Source of the DNA: a virus
Length of the DNA stretch: 51,604 nt
Reading direction: 5' to 3' (one strand)
IMG/VR virus record: IMGVR_UViG_3300036861_000596
Span: 1 to 51,604 of that record
The position numbers and the translations under genes were made by a program. The notes under the pieces were generated by a model that worked only from the letters and a program-made list of their open reading frames with translations, had not been told where the DNA came from and ran no database searches. The stretch's first letter is position 1. Each line of letters starts with the position of its first letter. Positions 42,812 through 51,540 of this stretch are shown in pieces.

Positions 42812-44242
42812 CTATGCTTGGATGAGGGGGTTGGCGAGGCCGCCGGGGAGGGGTTTGTTGCCGGGGTTGGATGGGGGTGGGGTGGGTGGGCCACCCGGCT
42901 TGCCACCGCCGCCCCCGCTGCCCCCTGCACCAGGCGGAGCGAAGGGGTTGGGGAACTCAAGCCCCCCGAAGCCCTCCCACGGCATCCCCGCCGCCTCCAG
43001 CATGGCCTGGATACGCTCCCGCTCCGTTGCGAACTGCTCCTGCGCGTACCACGGCCGGAAGTACTGCTCGAAGGCTTGCTGGCCGAGCTGGAAGGCAGGC
43101 TCGAACATCGTCGGGGTCGCGGCGTAGGTCGAGGCGGCCTTGCCGAAGCGGTCGATATCCTGCTGGCGGCCCTGGAGACCGAGGCGCATCGCCTCGTCGG
43201 TGGCCCGCGCCCCGGACAGGGCCCGCTGGCGATTCATCTCCCCCAGCACCTCCCCGACCGCCCCGGCGTACGCGCCGCTGTTGGCTCGCGTCCCGCCCCG
43301 GCCGAGGAACGACTCGGTGATGGAGCCGGTCTTGCTGCGGAGGGGGGCGTTCGGGTCGCCCCCGCTGAAGGGCAAGCCGGCGGCCGTCAGCATCGCCCCT
43401 GTCGGCACCGTGGACATGCCGGGCACGTTCCCCACGAGCTGCTCGGCTTGGCGGAGGATATCGTCGTCGGCGATCTGCTGGATGCTGGAGCGCATCTGGG
43501 AGAAGTCGGGCGAGCCCAGCAGGGAGCCGGCGGAGGGCATGCCCGTCAGGCGGCTGCCGATATCGGTCATGTTCCCGAAGATGGATTGGCGCTGGTTAAG
43601 CCCCGTCTGCATGAGCTGCTGGAGCACGTCGTTGGTGATGCCGGTGTTCTGGAAGGTGGGGTTGCCGGGCTGGGCGTGGCCGAGGGTGAAGGGGTTGGAC
43701 AGGCTGTTCGGCCCGCCCCCGACGGGGGGAGAGCCGGCGAAGCTCGAATCGTAGACCTGCCCGGCGAGCTGGAGGATGCCCTGCTGGATGGCGGGGTCCA
43801 TGGGCGTGCCGGGGGCGTTGCCCTGGTTCCACCAGTCGGAGATGTTCTGGGTGATGTTGCTAAGGAAGGTACCGCGGTCCTGTCCACCCTGGCGAGCGTT
43901 GGGGATCGCGGACTGGTTGAGGTAGCCGAGCCAGTGCTGGCTGAGCGGGCCGGGCAGCTGGGGGCTCCCGGGCTGCATCGGCTGGGGCGGGCGGATCCCC
44001 ATCGAAGGGGGCATCGGGTCTATCCGGCTCATCTCCGGGCCCATCGTCGGGAACGCGGGATGTGCCGCGTTCGTCCCCATCGTCGGCACGGCGGGGTTCG
44101 TGGCGTTCGTCCCACGAGCCGCGTACGGGTTCTGCGGCATGTTGGTGCGAGCCTGCGTCATGCCGGTCCAGGGGTTGCCCGCCTGGGGAGCCTGGCCCTG
44201 CATGGCGTAGGGGTTCTTAACCGGAGACTGGCCGTAGATCAT
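42812..44242 (-). CDS. Large virion protein with Asn/Pro/Gln-rich N-terminus
   Basis: 476 residues. An NPYAM/NPYA-type N-terminal region with several PTMGTNAAHPAFPTM repeats (about 50-70), a central helical region (DDDILRQAEQLVGNVPGMSTV... and QALSGARATDEAMRLGLQGRQQD), and a Gly/Pro C-terminus. Likely an internal virion or injected protein. The NPYA motif also ends the two proteins at 44239 and 44586. Confidence 0.65.
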   Translation of the reverse strand: MIYGQSPVKNPYAMQGQAPQAGNPWTGMTQARTNMPQNPYAARGTNATNPAVPTMGTNAAHPAFPTMGPEMSRIDPMPPSMGIRPPQPMQPGSPQLPGPLSQHWLGYLNQSAIPNARQGGQDRGTFLSNITQNISDWWNQGNAPGTPMDPAIQQGILQLAGQVYDSSFAGSPPVGGGPNSLSNPFTLGHAQPGNPTFQNTGITNDVLQQLMQTGLNQRQSIFGNMTDIGSRLTGMPSAGSLLGSPDFSQMRSSIQQIADDDILRQAEQLVGNVPGMSTVPTGAMLTAAGLPFSGGDPNAPLRSKTGSITESFLGRGGTRANSGAYAGAVGEVLGEMNRQRALSGARATDEAMRLGLQGRQQDIDRFGKAASTYAATPTMFEPAFQLGQQAFEQYFRPWYAQEQFATERERIQAMLEAAGMPWEGFGGLEFPNPFAPPGAGGSGGGGGKPGGPPTPPPSNPGNKPLPGGLANPLIQA

Positions 44243-44589
44243 GCGTAGGGATTCCCTGCCAAGGGCGGCTTCTGGGGATAGCGCTGCCCGATCTTGTTCA
44301 TGTCCATCATCATCGCCAGCTTGTTTTGCGGGGGCATGCCCATCGCCATCGGGGACTGGCTCGGCTGGGCCAGGCCGCCACCCGGCGGGGCCGGCGGGGT
44401 CGGGCTCGCGCCCCCAGTCCCCATCGGGTTGAAGTCGTTGGCGAAGCTCCCCCCCTGCCAGTCACTCGCGTTGAACTGGCCCACGAGCTGGTTGAAGAGG
44501 GCCATCAGCATCGATGGGTCCAGCCCGCTCATCCCTCCAGCCCCGCCCATCCCGCCTGCGCCCATCATGCCGTACATGCCGTCGTTCAT
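44239..44589 (-). CDS. Met/Gly-rich virion protein
   Basis: 116 residues. Begins MNDGMYGMMGAGGMGGAGGMSG and ends KPPLAGNPYA; the middle is SMLMALFNQLVGQFNASDWQGGSF. Shares the NPYA ending with its neighbours. Probably a structural or ejected component, exact role unknown. Confidence 0.65.
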   Translation of the reverse strand: MNDGMYGMMGAGGMGGAGGMSGLDPSMLMALFNQLVGQFNASDWQGGSFANDFNPMGTGGASPTPPAPPGGGLAQPSQSPMAMGMPPQNKLAMMMDMNKIGQRYPQKPPLAGNPYA

Positions 44590-45179
44590 AGTGTGTAGGG
44601 GTTTCCTTGTGGTGGGGTGTTGAGAGCCTGCATGGCCATGCGACGGCGCATCTCGTCGGACATGCCCATCGCCATCGTCGAGGTGGGGGCCGGTGCACCG
44701 TAGGGCGAGCCGGGGCCGAGGCCGGGATTGTCGAGGGTGTGGTCGGCGGGGGCCGCGCCGAGGCGCCCCGCCAAGGCGCTAAGGGCCTGTACACCAGTAT
44801 TGGCCTTGCTGGCGAACCCCCCGGTAAGGAGGTCGGCGGGGTTCGGCGCCCGCCCCGTCAGGGCCGTCCGCGCCACCTGCCCAAACACCCCGAAAGCCGG
44901 GTTGACGAGTCCGAGGAGGGAGGAGAGGGTCGATAGCCCCGTCAGTCCGAGATCCTTGAGGGCGCGCTCGAAGTCGGCTACTTTCCCATACGTCCCCATC
45001 GCGGCGGCCATCTCGCGGGCCACTCGATTCCCAACCCCGCTGTACTCCGCGGAAAGGTTAGGCCCGAGCCCCTGCGGACCCCCGGTCGGGTTCCCGATGC
45101 CGGGGTCGAGCGAGACGTCATAACCACCGCCAAACCCACCCGGGTCGATACTCGGATCAGGTGCGCCCGCGTCTTCCAT
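44586..45179 (-). CDS. Internal virion protein candidate
   Basis: 197 residues. Gly-rich N-terminus, then helices GNRVAREMAAAMGTYGKVADFERALKDLGL and hydrophobic LSTLSSLLGLVNPAFGVFGQVARTAL; ends QGNPYTL. It is one of four to five consecutive virion proteins of similar composition in the ejection-protein position between tail nozzle and lysis genes. Confidence 0.65.
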   Translation of the reverse strand: MEDAGAPDPSIDPGGFGGGYDVSLDPGIGNPTGGPQGLGPNLSAEYSGVGNRVAREMAAAMGTYGKVADFERALKDLGLTGLSTLSSLLGLVNPAFGVFGQVARTALTGRAPNPADLLTGGFASKANTGVQALSALAGRLGAAPADHTLDNPGLGPGSPYGAPAPTSTMAMGMSDEMRRRMAMQALNTPPQGNPYTL

Positions 45180-45773
45180 CTAACCTCGCAGGTGTGCTTT
45201 CTGGGTGTTCATGGCGCTGTGGGCGCCGAGCTGGGCGAGCTGGGTCTGGACCCGCTCGCCCTTCTGCCGTAGATAGTCGGTGTCCTTGAAGGTGGTGAGG
45301 GGGTAGGGGCGGGGGAGGCGCGTGACGAGGTCGTCGAGGGGGGCGCCGAAGTAGAGGTGGACGGGGAGGCCCGGCACCTCCAGGGAGCCGAGCGGCGGGC
45401 CGAAGTGCTGGGTACACATCGCAACGGCGGCGTCCTGGTCGGCGGGGATGGCCACGTAGAGCCGCTGCCACCCCATCACCTGGAGATCCCGCGCCTGACA
45501 GGCCCGCAGCTTGCTCGCCACGCCTTGTCGGCGGTGGGTTGGGAGCACGGCGAGGCCGAAGTCGTCGGCCACCCCCTCCGGCATGAGCCCGACCGCGGCG
45601 TACCCGACGACCTGCCCCTCCACGACCGCCTTGTGGACGTGGTACACGGGCCAGTGCAGCAGCTCGAAAAGGCCCCCGTCGAGCAGGAAGGGGTTGTATC
45701 GGCGGAGCGCCTGCACCGCCGCCCGATCAGCCCAGCTCGCCATATATACCCGACTAAGCATCCGACTAAGCAT
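45180..45773 (-). CDS. GNAT-family N-acetyltransferase
   Basis: 197 residues from ATG 45773. FGLAVLPTHRRQGVASKLRAC (about 93-113) is the acetyl-CoA motif A (Q/R-x-x-G-x-G/A), preceded by VVGYAAVGLMPEG and followed by MGWQRLYVAIPADQDAAVAMC, the usual GNAT order. A 12-nt tandem duplication (GATGCTTAGTCG twice) encodes the repeated MLSRMLSR start and creates two possible ATGs (45773, 45761). Target unknown; it could acetylate a virion or host component. Confidence 0.8.
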   Translation of the reverse strand: MLSRMLSRVYMASWADRAAVQALRRYNPFLLDGGLFELLHWPVYHVHKAVVEGQVVGYAAVGLMPEGVADDFGLAVLPTHRRQGVASKLRACQARDLQVMGWQRLYVAIPADQDAAVAMCTQHFGPPLGSLEVPGLPVHLYFGAPLDDLVTRLPRPYPLTTFKDTDYLRQKGERVQTQLAQLGAHSAMNTQKAHLRG

Positions 45774-47208
45774 CTCGTCTCCCAATCTTGACGGCGCCCA
45801 TCTCCAACCCGTACGCCGCGAACCCGGTCGTGCTGTTCGTGATCTCGCTCTGGAAGGCCCGCCCGACGATGTGGCCGCCCGCCAGCGCCCCGTGCGCGCG
45901 GTGGAGCTGGAAGTCATACCCCGTCTTGGCCATGGCCACCGTCTCCTTCGTCGTGAAGGTCTGGTTGCCGTCGACGGCGTATTTGATGACGGCGTTGCCG
46001 GCCTGGGCCTTGAGCCACCAGTCCATGTCCCGGAGGCCCCACACACTGCCCGGGTTGCCGAAGACGAACACCTTCGAGCGGGCGCGGCCGACGACGGTGC
46101 TGGCGTTCCAGGTCGTGCCGTTGTCGAATTCCAACACGTACGAGTCGCTCGTCCCGATGTAGACGCGGCGGCGGCCGTTGGCGTCGGGGAGGGACTGGAA
46201 GCTGGTCCCCGTCGTGGTGAAGGGCCAGAAGGCGATATCGTCGTCGGTGAGGGTGTTCAGGTCGAGGATGAGGCCGACGCTGGTGTAGCCGTCGAAGAGG
46301 GTAGCCCCGAGCGACATGACGACCCAGTTCCGCATCGGGTAGTAGGCGGCGGCGCCCTGGTCCACGTTCACCCAGTCCACGCTATCGAGGAGGCGCCGCA
46401 TGCGCCGGGTCGGGAGGATGACCTGCCGGCCCTGGAGGAACCCCGGCCCGCCCTCGGTCCACATGAACAGCCCCTTCGGGGTCCAGCAGATCATGTTCGG
46501 GGCGCGGGAGCCGAGCGTGGCGAGCCGCTTCGGGGCGAAGGTGACGGGGCTGTAGCCGGCCAGGTACCAGACCGACCGGTCCTTCACGAAGAGGTTGTAC
46601 TCATCGACGGGGACGACGGCGTTGATCTGCTCGCCATCGTCGAGGCCGATGTTGACGATGTTGCTGACGGGCCAGGTCGTGGCGGTGGCGGTGTCGCTGT
46701 AGCGCACCTCGGTTCCGTCGTGGCCGGTCGCCAGGATGAAGTCGCCCTGGACGCTGAGGTACTTCGCGGCCGGGGGCGAGCCGGCGAGGGCGTGGAACGT
46801 GCCGGTCGGGCCCCCCCACGCCATCATCGTCCGCCCGTTGGTGATGATGAAGGAGTTGTTGAAGACGATGGATTTGGGCCAGGGGCGCAGGTCACCGTTG
46901 TAGGTGGACGAGAGGCTGGTCCAGTTCCCCGACGTGCGGTAGCCGATCACGTCGTTGTTGCTGGTGGTGATGAAGTACTTGGTCCCGCTGTTCTGCTCGT
47001 ACTTGTGGACGCTGGTGAGCGCCCCCCCACCAGGGAAGGCGGTGCTGACGAGGCGGGCCGCGCCGGGGATGACCTTGAGCCCCTGATCCCACACCACGTT
47101 CTGCGAGTCGGCCAGCTCGTCCTCGGCGAGGCTGAAGGGCGGGTCGGTATAGTTCGGCCCCTGGCGGAAGCTGTGTTGGCGTTGGACGGTCAGCTCTTCG
47201 ACGCTCAT
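45766..47208 (-). CDS. Beta-propeller tail nozzle-like protein
   Basis: 480 residues. Repeated beta motifs such as YFITTSNNDVIGYRTSGNWTSL, IIFNNSFIITNG-like strands, YLSVQGDFILATGHDGTEVRYSDTATATTW and RRVYIGTSDSYVLEFDNGTTWNAS read as blades of a seven-bladed-type propeller. Proteins of this design form the tail nozzle or stabilisation plug (P22 gp10 class) of short-tailed phages. Located downstream of the adaptor gene, as in P22. Confidence 0.75.
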   Translation of the reverse strand: MSVEELTVQRQHSFRQGPNYTDPPFSLAEDELADSQNVVWDQGLKVIPGAARLVSTAFPGGGALTSVHKYEQNSGTKYFITTSNNDVIGYRTSGNWTSLSSTYNGDLRPWPKSIVFNNSFIITNGRTMMAWGGPTGTFHALAGSPPAAKYLSVQGDFILATGHDGTEVRYSDTATATTWPVSNIVNIGLDDGEQINAVVPVDEYNLFVKDRSVWYLAGYSPVTFAPKRLATLGSRAPNMICWTPKGLFMWTEGGPGFLQGRQVILPTRRMRRLLDSVDWVNVDQGAAAYYPMRNWVVMSLGATLFDGYTSVGLILDLNTLTDDDIAFWPFTTTGTSFQSLPDANGRRRVYIGTSDSYVLEFDNGTTWNASTVVGRARSKVFVFGNPGSVWGLRDMDWWLKAQAGNAVIKYAVDGNQTFTTKETVAMAKTGYDFQLHRAHGALAGGHIVGRAFQSEITNSTTGFAAYGLEMGAVKIGRRDA

Positions 47209-47798
47209 GTGCTGGAAGGGATCAACTCGACGACGAGAAGATGGGCGGTGATAGCATCACTCGCATTGGCAAGTTGTCCTTTCACCGCGATCTTGAGCGC
47301 GGCTCCCGTCGAGGTAGCAGTACTCGTCGCAGACGTGTCGGCGGTGAGCCCCACTGAGAAGGCGACGATGCTCGTATCGAATAGGGAGGATCCCACCACC
47401 CGCTGCACGGCCTCGCTGGCTACGTTGAAGAGAGTGGCTTGGTAGAGCCAATCACCCGTAAAACCGACCAGGGTGGCATGCTCCTGGAAGACATGGTCCG
47501 TACCGGCCCCATCAGTGAGGACAAGGCGGACGGTCTTTACGCCGTTCGTGCCGGTGATGGTCCCACCCGCAACGATTCGCAGCCCGCCGGACTTACCGAT
47601 CTGACCCGAGCTGAAATTGATCGACTGGAGCGTTTGAAAGGAGCCGGCCCCTGACGTAGTCCCGGAAGTGGCGTTGAACCCGAGCAACCGGGTGCTCTTG
47701 CGGTACACAAATTCGTACAACGTCCCGTCGGAGACGCTTTTCGGGTTGTAGTCTTGACGGGACAGGAGCAGCGGAGCAGATTCGTCGGCGATGGCCAT
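47205..47798 (-). CDS. Beta-rich virion protein
   Basis: 197 residues. Contains ADESAPLLLSRQDYNPKSVSDGTLYEFVYRKSTRLLGF and TVRLVLTDGAGTDHVFQEHATLVGF; ends HLLVVELIPSST. Ser/Thr/Val-rich beta protein resembling the fibre-block proteins at 1537-2199 and 8454-8969. Its ATG has almost no ribosome site, perhaps because the opposite-strand gene at 47841 was inserted just upstream. Confidence 0.65.
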   Translation of the reverse strand: MAIADESAPLLLSRQDYNPKSVSDGTLYEFVYRKSTRLLGFNATSGTTSGAGSFQTLQSINFSSGQIGKSGGLRIVAGGTITGTNGVKTVRLVLTDGAGTDHVFQEHATLVGFTGDWLYQATLFNVASEAVQRVVGSSLFDTSIVAFSVGLTADTSATSTATSTGAALKIAVKGQLANASDAITAHLLVVELIPSST

Positions 47799-47815
47799 TT
47801 GTATCAGCGATGTGC

Positions 47816-47821
47816 TATACT
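47816..47821 (+). promoter_or_regulatory. Possible -10 box for the moron
   Basis: TATACT, preceded by TGTGC, 20 bases before the moron ATG. No clear -35 hexamer at the proper distance. Weak evidence. Confidence 0.35.
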
Positions 47822-47840
47822 TCTGCTGGGAGGCGGAATC

Positions 47841-48215
47841 ATGAAGAAGATAGCACTCCTTCTACTTCTGGTCGCAGGACCAGCGGTCGCCAACGAGTTC
47901 TACGCGTTCGATCCCGCCTTTCCTGGCGGGGCTCATCCAGCGGACTGTGGCAATATCGACACGTTTGGGAATCGTTGGCTCATCGTGGGAGCCGGGCCTG
48001 GTGGCGAGCCCCGCGTGAACGCCTACGTGATCCGGGGTGGAGAAGCCCAGGGGCCGATCTATTCGTGGTTAGCCTACGACCCGCGGTTTGCCGGCGGAGT
48101 ATGGGTCACGTGCGGGGTGGTAGGGCTCTACACGGTCGTCTGGACCGGTGCGGGCCCGGGGGGCGGCCCTCATATCCGATCATGGGTCATGCCTGGCCCC
48201 CAAATCCCTTACTAG
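47841..48215 (+). CDS. Secreted FG-GAP-like repeat protein (moron)
   Basis: 124 residues from ATG 47841 behind GGGAGGCGGA. A clear signal peptide MKKIALLLLLVAGPAVA with cleavage after about residue 17-19 is followed by YAFDPAFPGGAHPA, two GAGPGG(G/E)P segments (GEPRVNAYV and GGPHIRSWV) and FAGGVW, the signature of FG-GAP/VCBS-type beta-propeller repeats. It is on the strand opposite to its virion neighbours. Its stop TAG and the adaptor stop share a CTAG. A TATACT box lies at 47816-47821, but a good -35 is lacking. Moron-like insertion, role unknown. Confidence 0.7.
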   Translation: MKKIALLLLLVAGPAVANEFYAFDPAFPGGAHPADCGNIDTFGNRWLIVGAGPGGEPRVNAYVIRGGEAQGPIYSWLAYDPRFAGGVWVTCGVVGLYTVVWTGAGPGGGPHIRSWVMPGPQIPY

Positions 48216-48925
48216 GTCGTGTTGATGCGGATCGTCTCGACGGGGTAGGGGCGGGAGTAATACTGGCGGTAGTTGGTCTCGCGGGGGACGAGGCGGGGAC
48301 CCTGTTCCTTGCGCGGCTTGTTGAAGGTGCGGCTCACCTGTCCGAGGAGGCGCTGGTACTCGGCCCACATGAACTGGGCCCGCTTCTCGTCCCGGTCCTT
48401 CAGGCGGCACTTCCAGACTGCGTAGGTGACGATGGGGCGATCGAACCACTCGGGATAGCCGCTGCTTGCCGTCGAGCCGCTCATCCGGGCCGGCCGATAC
48501 GAGTACAGCATGCGTAGCCCACTAGCGAGGGCCGAGGTGGGCTTGGGGTAGAGCCCGATGGTGTTCGAGCGCCAGTACCAGCTCGTGGGGGGTGTGGTCG
48601 CGCCCCCGGTGACGGTGCTGTCTTCCCAGTCGAGTACGTCCCGGAAGAGCGACTCGTATGTCGTCTCCTCCAGCGTGACCCACGATCCCGACCCCCCGTA
48701 GTGGACCTGCTTGACGTTGATGGTGTCGGTGGGGAGGCCATATTCGGCTTGGCTGGCGACCACGTCGGCCGTCGCCGTCGCGACGAGCGGCTCCACCTGC
48801 ACCGCGATATCATCCACGGCATCATAGAGCCACTGGTCGATCTCGGTCAGGGCGAAGAACCCGCTCGTCTCGCCGAGCCGGGCGAGGACTTCGGTCTCCA
48901 TCTCGGCCCGGGTCATGTTCGCCAT
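48212..48925 (-). CDS. Head-tail adaptor protein (gp4-like)
   Basis: 237 residues from ATG 48925. MTRAEMETEVLARLGETSGFFALTEIDQWLYDAVDDIAVQVEPLV, then beta segments (EYGLPTDTINVKQVHY, YESLFRDVLDW) and SYRPARM, ending PYPVETIRINTT. The helical start and the FxxTEIDQWLYDAVxxIA pattern fit the phage adaptor (gp4/tail-completion) class that docks under the portal. A longer frame upstream is a shadow of the tailspike gene. Confidence 0.75.
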   Translation of the reverse strand: MANMTRAEMETEVLARLGETSGFFALTEIDQWLYDAVDDIAVQVEPLVATATADVVASQAEYGLPTDTINVKQVHYGGSGSWVTLEETTYESLFRDVLDWEDSTVTGGATTPPTSWYWRSNTIGLYPKPTSALASGLRMLYSYRPARMSGSTASSGYPEWFDRPIVTYAVWKCRLKDRDEKRAQFMWAEYQRLLGQVSRTFNKPRKEQGPRLVPRETNYRQYYSRPYPVETIRINTT

Positions 48926-48927
48926 GG

Positions 48928-50856
48928 CTAGATGGGGTCCACGGCGAAGCCGAACCCGGAGACCTGCGCCGACGTGCCGGTGGCGTTGTTGACGAACTTG
49001 AGGGCGAGAAAGTCTCCCGCCGAGCAGGTGGCGGTGTTCGCCACGTTGGAGACGGTGCCGAAGGCGGCCCCTGCGGCCACGGTCGCCGCAATCGATGTAT
49101 CGGCGGCGTTGCGCCGAATGGTGGCGACGAGGCTCCCGGACGCGGGCTGCGTGTTGTTGGTGCGGACGTAGAAGTCCCGCATTGTCCCCGCGCGGGGGAC
49201 CATGAAGACCCGGTTGGCCTCGGTCGTGTTGAAGGACTCGGAGCCTTGGCCGCCGTAGGTCGTGGTGCTGGCTGCGATCGTCGCCACCCCCAACGTGCCG
49301 CTGAAGAAGCTGGAGGGGAGACGGACGTTGTTGACGTAGGGGGCGGCGGCGAGGTTGAGGGTGCCGGCGCCCTTGTCGGTGCCGGTGGGGGTCCCGATCT
49401 GGACGCCCGGGCCGATCCGCATGCGCTCGACGAGGGTTGCCGAGCCCGCCGTGGTCGTGGACAGGCGCAGGTGGCTGCCCTGCTGGGTAGTGTTCCACGC
49501 CTCGCTCGCCACCCCGACGATCTGAATGGCGCTGTTGTTGAAGGCGGCCCCGGTGTGGCCTCCGATCTCGATGGCCCCGAGGAAGTCGGACGAGTTGACG
49601 AGGACCGGCGTCGCCGCCGTGCCCCGGGCCTTTCGCAGAATGAGCTGGACCTGGTTCGCGTTGGCCGCGTAGCCGGTCAGGACGAGGTTCCGCAGGGTCG
49701 CGTTGACGGCGTCGTCGACGATTTCCATCGCCCCCGTCGTGGCCCGGATATGCAGGTCTCCCGACCCCGACGTGTGGACGTGGCCCTGTTGGTTGCTGTC
49801 GAGATAGATGAGGTTGCCGACCGCCTTGTCGCTCAGCACCCCGCCGGTCGTGTTGGACTCCACCCACGGGTAGAGCACCACACACCCCTTCGTCGAGCCA
49901 GCGTCGGTCGAGACCCCTAGGCGAATCCCATACGCCCCGTTGCTGCTGTAGATCCCGCCGATGAGGACGAGGCCCTGCCCGCTGTATCGGAGCCCGTCGC
50001 TGGTGTTGGCGTTCGCCTCACACCCCAGCATCAACGGCCCGTTGTTGTCGGCCGAGCCGCTCGCATCCTCAACGATGTTGAAGCCGTGGCCGCCGTTCGA
50101 GTAGGCCGCGCACGCCTCGAAGGTCATCAGGTTGTTGTTGGCGGTCCCGCTCGGGACCCGGACGCCATCGCTCAGGAACCGCTTGATGACCACGTCCTTG
50201 AAGTGGGATCGGTTGCCACCGGCGATGGTGATGCCGATGGCGCCCGCGTTCGCACCGTCGAGGACGAGGTTCTCGATCTGGACGGGAGCCGTGATGGAGA
50301 GCGCGTTGATCGACCCGCTGGTGCGGATGATGGAGCCGTTCGTCACGTCGGCGGCGACGCGGGCGGCACGGGTCCCGATGATCTTCTGGCCCTGGTTGGC
50401 GAGGGTCAGCGCAGTGGTGATAAGATAGATCCCGGCGGGGACAACCACGTCCTTGCCGCTGGCGATGGCGTTCGTCAGGGCGGTCGTGTCGTCGGTGGTC
50501 CCGTCCCCCGTGGCCCCGAACTCCTTCACGTTCGCCCACATCGACTGCACGCCCATCGTCGTGAGGGTGCCGGCAGTGACTCGCAACTCGACGGTCGAGC
50601 CGGCGGCGAAGGACTGCGCGGTGGTGCTCTCCTGGGCGCGGTTCCCCGCGGAGGTGGTCAGCGTGTCGGACGACCGGGCGGTGATCTTGATGATCTCCCG
50701 GTTGGAGCCGTTCTCGACCGTCACCAGGAAATAGTCTCCCCCGGTGGGGCTGGGGAAGGCGGCCCCACCCCCGGCCGCGAGAACAAGCGAGGTAGACCCC
50801 GACGTGATGGCGGTCAGGAGGGTGCTGGAGGCGTTGTTGGAGAGCTTCTGTGCCAT
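48928..50856 (-). CDS. Tailspike with pectate-lyase-like beta-helix
   Basis: 642 residues. Residues 1-105 are a beta-rich particle-binding or neck domain; VKEFGATGDGTTDDTTAL (110-127) is the diagnostic start of the Pectate_lyase_3 right-handed beta-helix. GIYLITTALTLANQGQKIIG, then repeated coils with Asn ladders (GGHGFNIVEDASGSADNNG, NTSDGLRYSGQGLVLIGG) run to about 380; the C-terminal 250 residues form further beta domains. Such trimeric spikes bind or cleave surface polysaccharide and set host range. Confidence 0.88.
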   Translation of the reverse strand: MAQKLSNNASSTLLTAITSGSTSLVLAAGGGAAFPSPTGGDYFLVTVENGSNREIIKITARSSDTLTTSAGNRAQESTTAQSFAAGSTVELRVTAGTLTTMGVQSMWANVKEFGATGDGTTDDTTALTNAIASGKDVVVPAGIYLITTALTLANQGQKIIGTRAARVAADVTNGSIIRTSGSINALSITAPVQIENLVLDGANAGAIGITIAGGNRSHFKDVVIKRFLSDGVRVPSGTANNNLMTFEACAAYSNGGHGFNIVEDASGSADNNGPLMLGCEANANTSDGLRYSGQGLVLIGGIYSSNGAYGIRLGVSTDAGSTKGCVVLYPWVESNTTGGVLSDKAVGNLIYLDSNQQGHVHTSGSGDLHIRATTGAMEIVDDAVNATLRNLVLTGYAANANQVQLILRKARGTAATPVLVNSSDFLGAIEIGGHTGAAFNNSAIQIVGVASEAWNTTQQGSHLRLSTTTAGSATLVERMRIGPGVQIGTPTGTDKGAGTLNLAAAPYVNNVRLPSSFFSGTLGVATIAASTTTYGGQGSESFNTTEANRVFMVPRAGTMRDFYVRTNNTQPASGSLVATIRRNAADTSIAATVAAGAAFGTVSNVANTATCSAGDFLALKFVNNATGTSAQVSGFGFAVDPI

Positions 50857-50863
50857 GGTCCCC

Positions 50864-50992
50864 TTAGAGGGTGCGAATGTTCCAGGTCGTCGAGATGACG
50901 ACGGGCTTGATCCACAGGATCGACGGCCCGTTCACGTCCCCCTGGTGCTGGACGCTGTCGGTGGCGTTGACGGCGACCTTGTTGAGCAGCAT
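50864..50992 (-). CDS. Small tail-associated protein
   Basis: 42 residues, MLLNKVAVNATDSVQHQGDVNGPSILWIKPVVISTTWNIRTL. It fills the gap between the 103-residue protein and the tailspike with three and seven bases of spacing. GGGGACC follows its stop as the ribosome site of the tailspike. Function unknown; too short for length-filtered gene finding. Confidence 0.6.
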   Translation of the reverse strand: MLLNKVAVNATDSVQHQGDVNGPSILWIKPVVISTTWNIRTL

Positions 50993-50995
50993 GGG

Positions 50996-51307
50996 CTAGG
51001 CTTGGAAGTAGGTAACCTGGAGGACGCCGCTCGTACCCGTCGAGCGGATGGTCTTGAACTGGCTCAGGTTGTCGGACCCCCAGATGGTAAACGAGTCCCC
51101 CGAGTTGAGGAGGTGCCCGTTCGTGGCCGCGTTGACCGTGCCCCCGTCGAAGCGGTAGCGGAGCTGGGCTGTCTCAGCGGTCATGAAGGCCCCGATCACC
51201 TGGCCCCCGTTGATAGGGTCGAGCTTCGTGGCGGTGAGCGTGACGACCGTCGAGCCCACCGCGAGGCGCTCGAAATCGACGGCCCGGTACATCTCTCGGA
51301 TGAACAT
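50996..51307 (-). CDS. Small virion protein
   Basis: 103 residues from ATG 51307, which shares one base with the stop of the upstream gene (TAATG). FIREMYRAVDFERLAVGSTVVTLTATKLDP and later TAQLRYRFDGGTVNAATNGHLLNSGDSFTIWGSDNLSQFKTIRSTGTSGVLQVTYFQA is a beta-barrel-like head or tail protein found widely in phages near tail genes, including the NGHLLNxGDSFxIxG pattern. Role probably structural. Confidence 0.7.
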   Translation of the reverse strand: MFIREMYRAVDFERLAVGSTVVTLTATKLDPINGGQVIGAFMTAETAQLRYRFDGGTVNAATNGHLLNSGDSFTIWGSDNLSQFKTIRSTGTSGVLQVTYFQA

Positions 51308-51540
51308 TACGTTCCCTCTGCCGTGTTCGCAGCCGGCACGACGTTCGCGTTCAAGAAGTTGACGAGGGTCGTGATCTGCCCCCCAGAGAGGGGCACGTCC
51401 ACGCGCTTGACCGACCCGAAGTCGGAGCCATCTTGGAGCTTGGGCTGGTAGGCACAACGCACTACGAAATCCCGTCCAATCAGGACTTCGAGAATGTCGG
51501 CGACGACGATGGGGACCTGCGTGTAGACCTTGTTAGCCAT
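51307..51540 (-). CDS. Small virion protein spanning the circle junction region
   Basis: 77 residues: MANKVYTQVPIVVADILEVLIGRDFVVRCAYQPKLQDGSDFGSVKRVDVPLSGGQITTLVNFLNANVV. It lies between the glycine-rich fibre (across the junction) and the next small virion gene, with one-base overlaps. No family recognised; alpha/beta, probably a connector or minor tail protein. Confidence 0.7.
   Translation of the reverse strand: MANKVYTQVPIVVADILEVLIGRDFVVRCAYQPKLQDGSDFGSVKRVDVPLSGGQITTLVNFLNANVVPAANTAEGT

Noticed and set aside
42818-44248. 476-codon plus-strand frame
   Set aside because: Exact antisense of the 42812-44242 virion gene in the mirrored frame; no independent support.
45511-47445. 644-codon plus-strand frame
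   Set aside because: Antisense to the nozzle and acetyltransferase genes, low-complexity Val/Arg/Gly/Asp/Ala-rich translation, no motif.
48928-49885. Upstream extension of the adaptor frame into the tailspike
   Set aside because: The extension is a shifted reading of the tailspike; the ATG at 48925 fits the domain start and gene spacing.
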